A model generated the notes under the pieces. It was not told the DNA's origin and did no database searches. It saw only the letters and a list, made by a program, of their open reading frames with translations. This document shows, piece by piece, positions 1 to 8,700 of a DNA stretch of 64,000 bases. A program made the position numbers and the translations under genes. The first letter of the stretch is position 1, and every line of letters begins with the position of its first letter. The DNA lies in assembly GCF_002355155.1 (NCBI RefSeq), contig NZ_AP017369.1, forward strand, positions 3,410,001-3,474,000. The letters are read 5' to 3'. This stretch comes from Corynebacterium suranareeae (GTDB taxonomy: Bacteria; Actinomycetota; Actinomycetes; Mycobacteriales; Mycobacteriaceae).

Positions 1-2
1 TT

Positions 3-404
3 GAGGTAGGTAAGGCCAAGGTTGTTCGTCCAGGCGATGACGCTCTACTAGTTTCTTCCGGATTAATGACAATGCGTGCACTTCTCGTTGCCGAGGAACT
101 ATCCAAACAAGGAATTGAAGTCTCCGTGCTGCACTGCGCAACCATCAAGCCATTTGATGAGGAAACGGTGGTCAGGGAAGTCAATACTGATCGCACCGTT
201 TTCACGTTGGAAAACCACACTGTGATCGGTGGACTGTTCAGCTGCGTTGCAGAAGCACTGGCTAAGCAGGGCATTGGAAAGAAAATTCACCACATCGCAC
301 TTCCAGATGAGTTCCTTGCAGCGGGAGCCTTACCCACTCTGCACGATCGTTATGGCCTTTCAAAGGAAGCTGTCCTTAAACGAGTGCTACAAGAAATTAA
401 GTAG
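3..404 (+). CDS. Transketolase C-terminal subunit (5' end outside window)
   Basis: Only the last 133 codons are visible; the reading frame is open to the left edge. The visible part (VSSGLMTMRALLVAEEL, then VLHCATIKPFDEETVV and VFTLENHTVIGGL) is the C-terminal domain typical of split transketolases and of the 1-deoxyxylulose-5-phosphate synthase/transketolase superfamily, in which N- and C-terminal halves are separate proteins that together bind thiamine diphosphate. It precedes a PTS operon on the same strand. Split transketolases often sit with sugar PTS genes and are thought to cleave the resulting ketose phosphate. The substrate cannot be told from sequence. An intrinsic terminator follows the stop codon. 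Confidence 0.8.
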   Translation, partial: EVGKAKVVRPGDDALLVSSGLMTMRALLVAEELSKQGIEVSVLHCATIKPFDEETVVREVNTDRTVFTLENHTVIGGLFSCVAEALAKQGIGKKIHHIALPDEFLAAGALPTLHDRYGLSKEAVLKRVLQEIK

Positions 405-421
405 CTTAATTTTCCCTCCGC

Positions 422-456
422 ACCCGACGTCATTCACGGCGTCGGGTTGTTTCTTT
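422..456 (+). terminator. Intrinsic terminator after the transketolase gene
   Basis: ACCCGACG at 422-429 pairs with CGTCGGGT at 440-447 and is followed by a T-rich run (TTGTTTCTTTT). It separates the transketolase gene from the PTS regulator. Confidence 0.8.
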
Positions 457-583
457 TCCAATGGACCGATCTTTCTCTTTAACCGGTGTCCACTGCAACG
501 GACAAAGCATGTGAGCTAAAACTCTAACCATTGCCTTAATGTCCTTAGTAACAAATCAGTTGCTTTAGGGAAAGGCGGTGAAC

Positions 584-2077
584 ATGAGTAATTCACAGTT
601 GTCTGCGATAGTGCAGTTGTTGATCACGGAGGGTGATTTCCTCCGGGCGGCACAAGTGGCGCAACATTTGGATGTTTCCACCAAGACTGTTTACCGCCTG
701 ATTGAAAGCGCTAAGAAGGATCCGGCGTTTAGCAACATTATTGAAAGCCAGCGTGGTTTGGGTTTTCGGATTGCGCCGGGTCGTTTTGAAGATGCTGTGG
801 AGTTAACGCACCGCCCGAAGCCGTTTACGGAGCCGATGAAGAATGATTTCTCCACTCCGGAGGCAAGGCGTCGTTCGATTTTGGTGAAGTTGTTGCTTAA
901 TTCGCCAGCTCCGGTGAGTGTTGTGGATATTCTTGGTGAGTTTTTCATCAGTGAGTTCACGTTGCGTGCTGATGAGCCTCATTTAAGAAGTTGGTGCGAT
1001 GGTTTCGGCCTAACCTTGTCTAGGAAATCTGCGACTATGTCGATTTCAGGTTCAGAGAAGTCGGTGCGGTTGGCGTTGTCGGATACGTTTTCTGCAGCTT
1101 CGGAGAAGCCTTTCCTGGCGGCTACCACTTTGGGTGATGAGCGCATCTTGGGCACGGTTGAAAAGGCTGTGTCGCATATTGAGGAAACTCTTAATGCCAC
1201 GGTGCCACAGCCGTATCGGATGAATTTGGAGTCTCACCTTTATATTGTGTTGCTGCGTGCGCGCCGAGCTGCGGTTTTATCAAATTCTCTTGAGTTGGGT
1301 ACAGGGCCTCATCCTGGTGCTCCGTTTGCGGAGGTTTCCTTCGAGGCGTTGAAGGAGCTGCAGAAGCTCAGCGGTTTGAATCTTCATATTTCTGAAGCTG
1401 AGTACATCCGCAGGTACTTGGTGTCCTCTAGAACCATCGGAACCCCAGAACCACAAGCAGAATCACAAGCAGAAAACCCCGACTCCGAGCACCACACCGA
1501 GGGTTTAACTGTCACTGATCGTTTCATTGAGCTGGTCGCAGGGAAAGTCGCTGGCCCGTTCCACACGGAGAAGCTGCGGCAGGATCTTGCTGATCACATC
1601 ACACCGATGCTTAATCGTTTGCGGTTTGAGGTGGTGGTGAAAAATCCGCTGATCGCGCAGATCCAGAAGGAGTACCGCGATGTGTATTTAGCGGTCACGG
1701 CTGCTGCGCCGATCATCGCGGAGGAATTCAATTTGCCGCCGATCAGTGATCATGAATCCGGTTACATTTCGCTGTATTTCGCTCGCGAAAAGGAGACTCA
1801 CCGGCGTCCGATCAAGACTGCGGTGATGTGTGCTTCTGGGTTTGGGGTGTCGGAGTTGCTTCGCGTGAAGTTGGAGAATCGTTTCCCTGACCTGCAGATT
1901 CAAGGTGTTTACAGCCTGGAGGACTACCCGGCGCGTATCCCCGATGACATTGAGCTAATCGTGTCCAGCGTCAGTGTTCCTCGCACGGAGTTGTCTGCGC
2001 ATGTGATTTTGGTTGATTCGATGCTGACGAAGGAGAGTGAGCGCAATGTCCGCGACTCCATCCGCAAGCTTCGCTGA
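584..2077 (+). CDS. PRD-domain transcriptional activator of a PTS operon (BglG/MtlR/LicR type)
   Basis: A 497-residue regulator. The N terminus carries a DeoR/Mga-like helix-turn-helix (about residues 5-50, AAQVAQHLDVSTKTVYRLI). It is followed by two PTS regulation domains (roughly 200-290 and 310-405) and a C-terminal EIIB-like domain (about 410-490) with the motif CASGFGVSELL, whose Cys is the expected phospho-acceptor. Such proteins activate PTS operons and are tuned by PTS phosphorylation of PRD histidines and the EIIB Cys. LicR/MtlR homologues usually end in an EIIA domain; here that module is the next gene, which overlaps this one. ATG 584 is preferred over GTG 578 because AAAGG at 571-575 is better spaced. 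It probably controls the downstream PTS genes. Confidence 0.85.
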   Translation: MSNSQLSAIVQLLITEGDFLRAAQVAQHLDVSTKTVYRLIESAKKDPAFSNIIESQRGLGFRIAPGRFEDAVELTHRPKPFTEPMKNDFSTPEARRRSILVKLLLNSPAPVSVVDILGEFFISEFTLRADEPHLRSWCDGFGLTLSRKSATMSISGSEKSVRLALSDTFSAASEKPFLAATTLGDERILGTVEKAVSHIEETLNATVPQPYRMNLESHLYIVLLRARRAAVLSNSLELGTGPHPGAPFAEVSFEALKELQKLSGLNLHISEAEYIRRYLVSSRTIGTPEPQAESQAENPDSEHHTEGLTVTDRFIELVAGKVAGPFHTEKLRQDLADHITPMLNRLRFEVVVKNPLIAQIQKEYRDVYLAVTAAAPIIAEEFNLPPISDHESGYISLYFAREKETHRRPIKTAVMCASGFGVSELLRVKLENRFPDLQIQGVYSLEDYPARIPDDIELIVSSVSVPRTELSAHVILVDSMLTKESERNVRDSIRKLR

Positions 2078-2462
2078 TATCGATATCCAGGTTTTAAAAG
2101 ATAAAAGCTTAAAAGAGCTTGTCGACGCCGCGGTGCGGTTTGATCCAACCTCCACCGAGGACATCCTTGAAAAAATTCAACATCGTGATCAAATAGGCAG
2201 CACTGAGGTTGCACCAGGATTTTTTATCCCACATGTGGTGACAGATTCAGTTCCCCGGATCCAGCTGGTCCTGGGAACTGAAGGTGAAGTCACTTGGCTT
2301 TTAGTTCTCATGCCGTCCAATGCAGTACCGGAAAGTAAACGGGCACTTTCACTTCTTATGCGTCAGTTGGCGTATGAGGAGGAAGTTTCCCGGATTCGAT
2401 CCTTTAGCTCCACGGAGCAGTTTCAGCACTATCTTGCAGTAATCGAAAGGAGAGACCAATGA
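2046..2462 (+). CDS. PTS EIIA-like protein (detached regulator domain or EIIA)
   Basis: A 138-residue protein of the fructose/mannitol/Ntr EIIA fold. The motif APGFFIPHVV holds the His expected to be the phosphorylation site. It starts inside the regulator gene (32-bp overlap) and ends in an ATGA overlap with the next EIIA gene, so the three are translationally coupled. ATG 2046 is chosen over GTG 2037 because the AAGGAG at 2029-2034 is too close to the GTG. The overlap with a PRD regulator that lacks its own EIIA domain suggests this is the detached EIIA module of a LicR/MtlR-type activator rather than the transport EIIA, but this is an inference. Confidence 0.75.
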   Translation: MSATPSASFADIDIQVLKDKSLKELVDAAVRFDPTSTEDILEKIQHRDQIGSTEVAPGFFIPHVVTDSVPRIQLVLGTEGEVTWLLVLMPSNAVPESKRALSLLMRQLAYEEEVSRIRSFSSTEQFQHYLAVIERRDQ

Positions 2463-2920
2463 GCACTCCACAGACCATTTCTGAGCTCATCGATCCAGAG
2501 CTCGTGGAACTTCGCGCACCTTATGCCAACAAACTAGAGGTGTTTCATGCGGTGGCTAATCGCCTCGCGGAAAAAGGTGCAGTCAGTGATCCCGATGCTT
2601 TTGTCCGCGATATCCAATTCCGCGAAACCCAAGGTAAAACGGGCATTGGTAATTTGATCGCCATCCCTCATGCAAAGAGTTCCGCTGTAAATAACCCGTC
2701 AGTGTCGGTGGTTGTTTTAGATCAGGAAATTGAGTGGGAAACCCTCGACGATGCTGGTGTTCAGGGAATCATTTTGTTTGCAGTCAATGACCAACCCGAG
2801 GGTGCCCGTGAGCATCTTCGCTTGCTGAGTCTTTTTGCCCGCAAGCTTGCGCACAAAGAAATCACCGATGCACTCATCAACGCATCTTCCACAGACGACG
2901 TCGTCGCCGCTTTCGCTTAG
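2459..2920 (+). CDS. PTS EIIA component, fructose/mannitol family
   Basis: A 153-residue single-domain EIIA. The segment FRETQGKTGIGNLIAIPHAK is the classic EIIA-Fru active-site region; the His in IPHAK accepts phosphate from HPr and passes it to EIIB. It overlaps the preceding gene by four bases (ATGA) and is followed after 23 bp by the EIIB gene with its own AAGGAA ribosome-binding site. Of the two EIIA proteins here this is the more canonical and is the likely phosphate donor for transport. Confidence 0.88.
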   Translation: MSTPQTISELIDPELVELRAPYANKLEVFHAVANRLAEKGAVSDPDAFVRDIQFRETQGKTGIGNLIAIPHAKSSAVNNPSVSVVVLDQEIEWETLDDAGVQGIILFAVNDQPEGAREHLRLLSLFARKLAHKEITDALINASSTDDVVAAFA

Positions 2921-2943
2921 TTTAAGTCTTTTAAGGAATCATC

Positions 2944-3273
2944 ATGAACATTGTTGGAATCGCTGCTTGCACCATGGGCGTTGCTCACACATACATTGCT
3001 TCCGAGAAGTTGGAAGCTGCAGCTAAGGCTGCTGGCCACACCATTGCTGTGGAAACTCAGGGCACGATTGGTATTGAGAACAAGTTGCCTCAAGATGCTG
3101 TTGCCGCTGCAGATATTGTCATTTTGGCCATTGATATTGCGATTGCTGGCCGTGAGCGTTTTGAAGGAAAGCGCATCATTGAGGTCCCTACTGAAGTAGC
3201 TATTAAGTCTCCTAAGAAGTTGATCGCTAAGGCTGAAGAAGTTCACCAAGCTGATCAGGCTGCTCTGCGCTAA
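2944..3273 (+). CDS. PTS EIIB component, fructose family
   Basis: A 109-residue stand-alone EIIB-Fru domain. It opens with MNIVGIAACTMGVAHTYIA; Cys9 in the loop corresponds to the phospho-Cys of the family signature CPTGIAHT. The Pro of that signature is Thr-Met here, a small departure. It takes phosphate from EIIA and gives it to the sugar carried by the EIIC encoded 15 bp downstream. It is part of the five-gene operon that ends with the epimerase. Confidence 0.88.
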   Translation: MNIVGIAACTMGVAHTYIASEKLEAAAKAAGHTIAVETQGTIGIENKLPQDAVAAADIVILAIDIAIAGRERFEGKRIIEVPTEVAIKSPKKLIAKAEEVHQADQAALR

Positions 3274-3288
3274 GGATGATGAGCTGAC

Positions 3289-4398
3289 ATGAAAGATTCA
3301 CTTGTGACTGCGTGGCAGAAGATTGGTTTCAAAAATCATCTTCTCACCGCCATTTCTTATCTGATTCCAGTAGTTACTGGCGCTGGTTTCCTCATTGCGA
3401 TCGGCATGGCTTTGGGTGGTTCTACCAGCGCTGATCTCACTGACGGTTCCTACACCGTGTGGGATGCCATGGCTGTGATGGGCGCTCAAGGACTTGGTCT
3501 TTTGGGCATGATCATCAGTACCGGTATCGCGTTTTCGATTGCGGCGAAGCCTGGTATCGCGCCGGGTCTTATCGTTGGTATGACTGCCATTGCGGTGGAT
3601 GCTGGTTTTATCGGTGGTTTACTTGGTGGTTTCATCGCCGGTTTCATTACCTTGGGTGTGATTCGTTATCTCAAGGTTCCACAGTGGGCGCGTTCGCTCA
3701 TGCCGTTGGTGATTGTCCCGCTGGTTGCCTCCTTCTTGGGTGGCATGATCATGGTGTACGTCATCGGTACCCCAATTCAGCTTCTGACCACCTGGTTAAC
3801 TGAGTACCTTTCTTCCCTCGGCACTGCATCATTGCTGGCTTACGGCATTGTTATCGGTGTGCTGGCGGCTATTGATTACGGCGGACCAATCAACAAGACG
3901 GTCTTCGCCTTCACCCTTACCCTCCAGGCAGCAGGTGTAAACGAACCCATTACCGCACTGATCGTGGTGAACACTGCAACCCCATTGGGATTCTGTGCAG
4001 CACACTGGATCGCCAAATTGTTCCGCAAGCAGATCTACACCCCAGTTGAAAAAGAAACTTTGCCTTCTGCTTTCCCCATGGGCCTAATTTCCATCGTGGA
4101 GTCCGTGCTGCCAATCGTGCTTAATGACCTGGTGCGTTGTGTTCTTGCAACCGGAATTGGTGCCGCATTTGGTGGCGCTACCGCGATGATCCTAGGTGCA
4201 GATGCCACGGTGCCTTTCGGTGGATTCCTGGTGATGCCAACGCTGAGTACTCCATGGACGTTCCTGGTTGCAGTCTTGGTCAATGCCTTTGTCACAGGAC
4301 TGGTGCTGGCTCTCCTTAAACGAGATGTGCGCAAGATTGAGCATGTCTTGGAAGTGGAAGAAGAAGATATCGACGACGCAGAAATCAAGATCCTTTAG
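3289..4398 (+). CDS. PTS EIIC membrane permease, fructose-like family
   Basis: A 369-residue polytopic membrane protein with about nine hydrophobic segments, including GFLIAIGMALGG near the start, PGLIVGMTAIAVDAGFIGG mid-protein, AIDYGGPINKTVFAFTL, and a C-terminal acidic tail (EVEEEDIDDAE). The PGPINK-like motif (GGPINK) and overall arrangement are those of fructose-family EIIC permeases. It forms the sugar channel of the PTS whose EIIA and EIIB are encoded just upstream. The specificity is unknown; the adjacent AlsE-like epimerase suggests a ketohexose or a related ketose. Confidence 0.85.
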   Translation: MKDSLVTAWQKIGFKNHLLTAISYLIPVVTGAGFLIAIGMALGGSTSADLTDGSYTVWDAMAVMGAQGLGLLGMIISTGIAFSIAAKPGIAPGLIVGMTAIAVDAGFIGGLLGGFIAGFITLGVIRYLKVPQWARSLMPLVIVPLVASFLGGMIMVYVIGTPIQLLTTWLTEYLSSLGTASLLAYGIVIGVLAAIDYGGPINKTVFAFTLTLQAAGVNEPITALIVVNTATPLGFCAAHWIAKLFRKQIYTPVEKETLPSAFPMGLISIVESVLPIVLNDLVRCVLATGIGAAFGGATAMILGADATVPFGGFLVMPTLSTPWTFLVAVLVNAFVTGLVLALLKRDVRKIEHVLEVEEEDIDDAEIKIL

Positions 4399-4412
4399 GA
4401 AGGCTTCACATC

Positions 4413-5138
4413 ATGAACGATATTCGAATCTCCCCATCACTGATGACCATGGATTTAGATAAATTCCAGGAGCAGCTTAGTTTCCTCAATTCCCGTGTCG
4501 ATTCCTATCACATCGACATCATGGACGGACACTTTGTGCCAAATCTAGCGCTGTCACCATGGTTTATGGAGGAAGTACGGAAAGTCTCCGACCTGCCTCT
4601 TTCAGCCCACGTGATGGCCATTGACCCCACGTTTTGGACCAATGAACTGATCAAAGTACGCGCAGATGTTATTTGCTTACATGCCGAGGTACTCAACGGT
4701 TTAGCGTTTAGGCTCTCTGATCAAATCCATAACGCCGGCCTAGATTTCGGAGTTGTGCTCAACCCAGAAACTCCCGTGAGCACAATCCTGCCGTATCTGG
4801 ATGAGGTGCAAAAAGTGACACTGATGACTGTCGATCCAGGCTTTGCCGGTCAGCGTTTTCTACCTGGTTCTTTAGACAAGGTAGGGGAGCTGCGTGCACT
4901 GCGTGAAGAGCGTGGCCTTACCTTCGATATTGAAATCGACGGCTCTTTCAACGAACAGTCCTTTGTCACCATGACTGATACAAAGGCAGATATCTACATC
5001 ATCGGTCGCAGTGGTCTTTTTGGCATCGATGACTCCATCGAGGTGGCATGGGAGACCTTCGCCGACGGTTTAGCGAAGGCCACCGGACTTAACGCTTCCG
5101 GTACAGGGCTTTACGCTGGTACTTCGGCTCTGAGGTAA
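4413..5138 (+). CDS. AlsE-like ketose-phosphate 3-epimerase
   Basis: A 241-residue TIM-barrel protein of the ribulose-phosphate 3-epimerase superfamily. It begins [17 protein letters not shown], and the metal-binding motif [12 protein letters not shown], the [10 protein letters not shown] loop and a terminal GRSGLF loop are all present. The wording matches D-allulose-6-phosphate 3-epimerase (AlsE) better than Rpe, for example LNPETPV and EIEIDGS-type segments. It interconverts a C3-epimeric ketose phosphate, plausibly delivering fructose 6-phosphate from the sugar imported by the upstream PTS. The last 17 codons are antisense to the 3' end of the convergent DUF1846 gene, and the C-terminal tail (about residues 225-241) looks unrelated to the family. 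Confidence 0.82.
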   Translation: MNDIRISPSLMTMDLDKFQEQLSFLNSRVDSYHIDIMDGHFVPNLALSPWFMEEVRKVSDLPLSAHVMAIDPTFWTNELIKVRADVICLHAEVLNGLAFRLSDQIHNAGLDFGVVLNPETPVSTILPYLDEVQKVTLMTVDPGFAGQRFLPGSLDKVGELRALREERGLTFDIEIDGSFNEQSFVTMTDTKADIYIIGRSGLFGIDDSIEVAWETFADGLAKATGLNASGTGLYAGTSALR

Positions 5139-6576
5139 CTAGTACTCCAAGGTTGCGGAAGATACCCTCATCAACCGATCCCAGGATCGTGGTGGTGTGG
5201 ACATCGCAGCCTTGGAGATTTTTCAATTCATCCAGTGCACGGCGTGCAGTATCTGAGTTTGCCGCTGATACAGACAACGCGATCAGAACTTCATCGGTGT
5301 GCAAGCGCGGGTTCCTGGAACCCAAGTGCTGGGTCTTTAGCGTTTGGATTGGTTCAATGGACTCAGGCGAAAGCAGATCCACATTGGATTCAATACCAGC
5401 CAGTTCCTTCAAAGCATTCAGCACCATCGCTGCGGAGCATCCAAGCAGTTCCGATGTTTTACCTGTAACGAGGCGTCCATCATTGAGTTCAATGGCACAA
5501 CCTGGTGCACCGGTTGCTTCTTCAACTTCCAAAGCGCGAGCCACCACTTTGCGATCTTCAACGGTGCAACCGGCCTTGCTCATGACTATGGCGATGCGCG
5601 CTGAAATCGTATCGTCGGATTCCTCGCGGCGCTCGTCGACAAGCGCTTTGAAGTAACGCCGAACAATTTCTTGGCGGGCGGCTTCCTGGCACACCGCGTC
5701 GTCGATAATTGCATGTCCCACCATGTTCACGCCCATATCGGTGGGCGATTTATAAGGCGATGAGCCCGACAGCATTTCCAACATGGTTTTCAGCAGCGGG
5801 AATACTTCCACGTCGCGGTTGTAGCTGGTGGCCTTGGTGTCATAGGCGGCGAGGTGGAATGGATCAATGATGTTGATATCATCAAGATCCGCGGTGGCAG
5901 CCTCATAAGCCAAGTTAACCGGGTGTTCCAGCGGGAGATTCCAAATGGGGAAAGTCTCAAACTTTGCGTAGCCGGACTTGATTCCACGCTGGTGGTCGCC
6001 ATAAATCTGGCTCAGGCATGTTGCGAGCTTTCCAGAACCCGGCCCCGGCGCGGTGACAACAACCAGGTTGCGGCTGGTTTCCACATACTCATTGATGCCG
6101 AAACCATCCTCGCTGACAATGCGGCGCGCATCAGTAGGATAACCCGGAATCACACGGTGAGCAGCTACTTTAAGACCAAGGCGCTCAAGGCGTTGCTTGA
6201 AAGCCAACGCCTGATAATTATCATCCTCCAGCTGGGTGAGCACCACATGCTCTGCCAAAAAACCCAACTCGCGGAACACATCAATGAGGCGCAAAACATC
6301 TTCCTCATAAGAAATATCCAGATCAGCGCGGGTTTTCTTGCGCTCCAAATCCTTCGCGTTGATGGCGACAAGAATTTCTAGCTCATCTTTCAATTCAGTG
6401 AGCATCGCAATTTTGTTGTCCGGCGTAAATCCGGGAAGGACACGGGAGGCGTGCATGTCGTCGAAAAGCTTTCCGCCCATTTCCAGATACAGCTTGCCGC
6501 CGATCTGCTCGCGCCGTTCGTTGATGTGCTGCGACTGCATCTTGATATAAAGGTCGCGGTCGAATCCGGTGCGCAT
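5089..6576 (-). CDS. DUF1846 family protein
   Basis: A 495-residue protein that spans the full length expected for DUF1846, a conserved family of unclear biochemical role reported to bind or resemble nucleotide-linked transferases. Features seen are the N-terminal [14 protein letters not shown], a long central region with [19 protein letters not shown] (P-loop-like) and [22 protein letters not shown] 6576 has GGGGAG upstream. Its 3' end overlaps the convergent epimerase gene by 50 bp, an unusually deep tail-to-tail overlap. No function is assigned. Confidence 0.8.
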   Translation of the reverse strand: MRTGFDRDLYIKMQSQHINERREQIGGKLYLEMGGKLFDDMHASRVLPGFTPDNKIAMLTELKDELEILVAINAKDLERKKTRADLDISYEEDVLRLIDVFRELGFLAEHVVLTQLEDDNYQALAFKQRLERLGLKVAAHRVIPGYPTDARRIVSEDGFGINEYVETSRNLVVVTAPGPGSGKLATCLSQIYGDHQRGIKSGYAKFETFPIWNLPLEHPVNLAYEAATADLDDINIIDPFHLAAYDTKATSYNRDVEVFPLLKTMLEMLSGSSPYKSPTDMGVNMVGHAIIDDAVCQEAARQEIVRRYFKALVDERREESDDTISARIAIVMSKAGCTVEDRKVVARALEVEEATGAPGCAIELNDGRLVTGKTSELLGCSAAMVLNALKELAGIESNVDLLSPESIEPIQTLKTQHLGSRNPRLHTDEVLIALSVSAANSDTARRALDELKNLQGCDVHTTTILGSVDEGIFRNLGVLVTSEPKYQRKALYRKR

Positions 6577-6663
6577 AGCGTCAACTCCCCAGTTGCTTCA
6601 GCTGAAATCTAACCCCTGAAACATTACCCGGACACCCCACAAAATGGGCAAGCCTCCAGGGAG

Positions 6664-6745
6664 TCGATTTAAGGGGCCGAGATTGCTGAGTTACCTCTTT
6701 CCTTAGTGCGGGGAAGTTAGGCCGTTAGAGACGATTTTAGAGGCG
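6664..6745 (+). repeat. Dispersed intergenic repeat, copy 1
   Basis: The blocks CGATTTAAGG (from 6665) and AGGCCGTTAGAGACGATTTT (from 6719) are 51 bp apart, measured from TTTA to AGGCC. Matching block pairs with 51-52 bp spacing recur at 29.6 kb and 54.0 kb. Confidence 0.6.
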
Positions 6746-6820
6746 GTTAATTTCGGGGCCATTAGTACGTCAGTGACTGGTGTGATTCCTGGAAGGCTGT
6801 TGAAAGCCCGCAGGGCAAGG

Positions 6821-6861
6821 ATCCACCACATCCGCCACGAAATCGCGATTCTGTGGTGGAT
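6821..6861. repeat. Inverted repeat, ATCCACCACA / TGTGGTGGAT
   Basis: A perfect 10-bp stem (6821-6830 with 6852-6861) around a 21-bp loop. It shares its stem sequence with the next hairpin 30 bp downstream. Confidence 0.75.
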
Positions 6862-6890
6862 TCGAGCACAATTGAGCCTTGGAACCGCAA

Positions 6891-6935
6891 GGATCTACCA
6901 CAAATCACAAAATTTTAAGCATTTGTGGTGGATCC
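6891..6935. repeat. Inverted repeat, GGATCTACCACAAAT / ATTTGTGGTGGATCC
   Basis: A 15-bp stem with one non-Watson-Crick position (6891-6905 with 6921-6935) around a 15-bp A/T-rich loop. It is a sister of the preceding hairpin. No T-tract follows, so it is not an obvious terminator. Confidence 0.75.
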
Positions 6936-7063
6936 TAGCAAAGCTTCCCCACGCCACCCTTGCAACTGACTTTGAAGACGATAGCTGTGGGACTTGCGGG
7001 CGTAAGCCTCCCCCTGCAGACACAAAGAACCCTTCTTCTTATTTTCCTTCAGCCCCTAACGCA

Positions 7064-7101
7064 AAAGCGCTAACCCCCGGGCTGGTGGGGGTCAGCGCTT
7101 T
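7064..7101 (-). terminator. Terminator of dps (bidirectional shape)
   Basis: AAAGCGCT-ACCCCC pairs with GGGGGT-AGCGCTTT (7064-7101). On the minus strand, downstream of the dps stop, the stem is followed by TTTT. Confidence 0.8.
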
Positions 7102-7118
7102 AGATGCTTGTCGACGTC

Positions 7119-7616
7119 TTACTCTTGGATATTTCCATCTGCATCAACAATGTGTGCGCGGATGAACCACTGGAACTTCTCCAGCTCCGCTGCCTGTCCG
7201 ATGTAGATGTCTTCAGTGACTGGATCCACTGGGCCAGCTGCTGCCATGGACTCACGAACACCGGTGAGCACCTTTGTGTACACACGGTTTAGATCGTTGA
7301 GGTGATCTTGGGTGTTGCCTGCATTGCGCTCGTATTGAAGTGGAGTGCGATCAGCAACGTGGCCTTCTGGGGTTCCGACTGGCTCGCCACCAAGAGTGGA
7401 GATGCGCTCTGCCACTGCATCAGCGTATGCGCGAACTAGTTCAACCTGTGGGTCGAGCATTTCGTGAACGGCGATGAAGTTAGGGCCGGTGACGTTCCAG
7501 TGCACGTGCTTCAGAATGAGGTGAAGATCGTTGTAGTCGGTGAGACGCTCCTGCAGTCCATCAATAAGCTGCTTTGCGTCATTTTCATTGATTCCGGGGA
7601 CTGTGTAGTTACTCAT
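7119..7616 (-). CDS. dps: Dps ferritin-like DNA-protection and iron-storage protein
   Basis: A 165-residue Dps. The ferroxidase-site signature KHVHWNVTGPNFIAVHEMLD, followed by the acidic DPQVELVRAYADAVAERI segment, is intact. Dps dodecamers oxidise and store iron and shield DNA under oxidative stress or starvation. ATG 7616 (MSNYTVPG) is preferred; an upstream in-frame ATG at 7634 would add six residues and has no better ribosome-binding site. It diverges from the DNA-glycosylase gene across a 150-bp A/T-rich region. Confidence 0.95.
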   Translation of the reverse strand: MSNYTVPGINENDAKQLIDGLQERLTDYNDLHLILKHVHWNVTGPNFIAVHEMLDPQVELVRAYADAVAERISTLGGEPVGTPEGHVADRTPLQYERNAGNTQDHLNDLNRVYTKVLTGVRESMAAAGPVDPVTEDIYIGQAAELEKFQWFIRAHIVDADGNIQE

Positions 7617-7720
7617 AGCTCTCATTATAGCCACTAATAATTAATTGTCACCCATCGTTAGCCTAAGCTTATATATATGAGGAAAACCTACCCTAAGAAG
7701 CTTCATTTTCGCAGGCCACA

Positions 7721-7742
7721 GTTAGTTTTTTATTAAACTAAC
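7721..7742. promoter_or_regulatory. Inverted repeat GTTAGTTT / AAACTAAC between dps and the glycosylase gene
   Basis: An 8-bp perfect dyad with a 6-bp spacer lies 26 bp upstream of the glycosylase start codon. It looks like an operator or a small hairpin in the divergent promoter region. The binding factor is unknown. Confidence 0.4.
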
Positions 7743-7767
7743 ACCTCGGCTACTAGGGTTGGTAATT

Positions 7768-8577
7768 ATGCCAGAAGGACATGTGATTCATCGACTCGCC
7801 GGGGAACTTAAAAAGACCTTCGGCGATACCATTTTGGAAGCCACGTCACCGCAGGGACGGTTTGCTGCCGAGGCGTCGATAATCAACGGACATCGCATTA
7901 CTGTCTCCGAAGCTTTTGGCAAACACCTCTTCGTAGAATTCGATGCAGACCACCCAGAACATATTTTGTATATTCACCTGGGTCTTATCGGCACCTTGCT
8001 ATTTGAACCAGCGCAAGAGACTCGGGGGCAGATTCGCCTGCATCTTTCCGATGGGGAAATCGCGGCTAATTTACGTGGCCCCCAGTGGTGCAGGCTGATC
8101 ACCGATGCAGAGCGCACCCAAGCCATTGGAAAATTAGGAGCAGATCCCATTCGAGATGATGCTGACCCTGAACCAATCCGGATTAAGGTTCAACGCTCAG
8201 GACGCAGTATCGGTTCATTGTTGATGGATCAAAAACTTTTTGCCGGTGTGGGAAATATTTACCGCGCAGAGACACTGTTCCGCCTTGGAATTTCACCATT
8301 CACCATTGGGAAAGACATCACCACGGCACAGTTTCGGTCCATTTGGGCAGACCTTGTCGGACTAATGAAAGAGGGTGTTGTTGCTGGTCGTATCGATACT
8401 GTGCGCCCAGAACACACCCCGGAAGCAATGGGCAGGCCACCTCGAAAAGATGATCACGGCGGCGAGGTATATACCTACCGGCGCACTGGCCAAGAATGCT
8501 ACATCTGCGGTGCGATCATCAAGGAACAAGTAATGGAAGGGCGCAATCTATTTTGGTGCCCAGACTGCCAACGCTAG
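7768..8577 (+). CDS. Fpg/Nei-family DNA glycosylase (Nei2-like)
   Basis: A 269-residue base-excision-repair glycosylase/AP lyase. Start ATG 7768 is fixed by the family's catalytic N terminus Pro2-Glu3 (MPEGHVIHRL). The Fpg/Nei middle (helix-two-turn-helix, KLFAGVGNIYRAETLFRLGI) and the C-terminal zinc finger (CYICG...WCPDCQR) are complete. MPEGH rather than MPELPE places it nearer actinobacterial Nei2/endonuclease VIII than 8-oxoguanine glycosylase MutM. It is divergent from dps, a sensible pairing for oxidative damage defence. Confidence 0.9.
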   Translation: MPEGHVIHRLAGELKKTFGDTILEATSPQGRFAAEASIINGHRITVSEAFGKHLFVEFDADHPEHILYIHLGLIGTLLFEPAQETRGQIRLHLSDGEIAANLRGPQWCRLITDAERTQAIGKLGADPIRDDADPEPIRIKVQRSGRSIGSLLMDQKLFAGVGNIYRAETLFRLGISPFTIGKDITTAQFRSIWADLVGLMKEGVVAGRIDTVRPEHTPEAMGRPPRKDDHGGEVYTYRRTGQECYICGAIIKEQVMEGRNLFWCPDCQR

Positions 8578-8700
8578 ACAGCACTAGACAGAATCAACAT
8601 CAGCTGTAATGATGGCACTACACGTTTAAAAAGATCAAGGAGATGGCCGTGCGCTTTTATCAGCAACTACAACTGCTGCATAGACTTGCGCCGTCATACC

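Larger units (their letters stand above)
6577..7063. other. Intergenic region with repeats and hairpins, no gene
   Basis: About 490 bp without a convincing reading frame. It holds one copy of the spaced dispersed repeat (6664-6745) and two inverted-repeat hairpins built on a CCACCACA/TGTGGTGG core (6821-6861 and 6891-6935), all listed separately. Confidence 0.7.

Noticed and set aside
6773..7165. A 130-codon frame across the hairpin region and the dps terminator
   Set aside because: It crosses inverted repeats and the end of dps in antisense, and has no plausible start signal.
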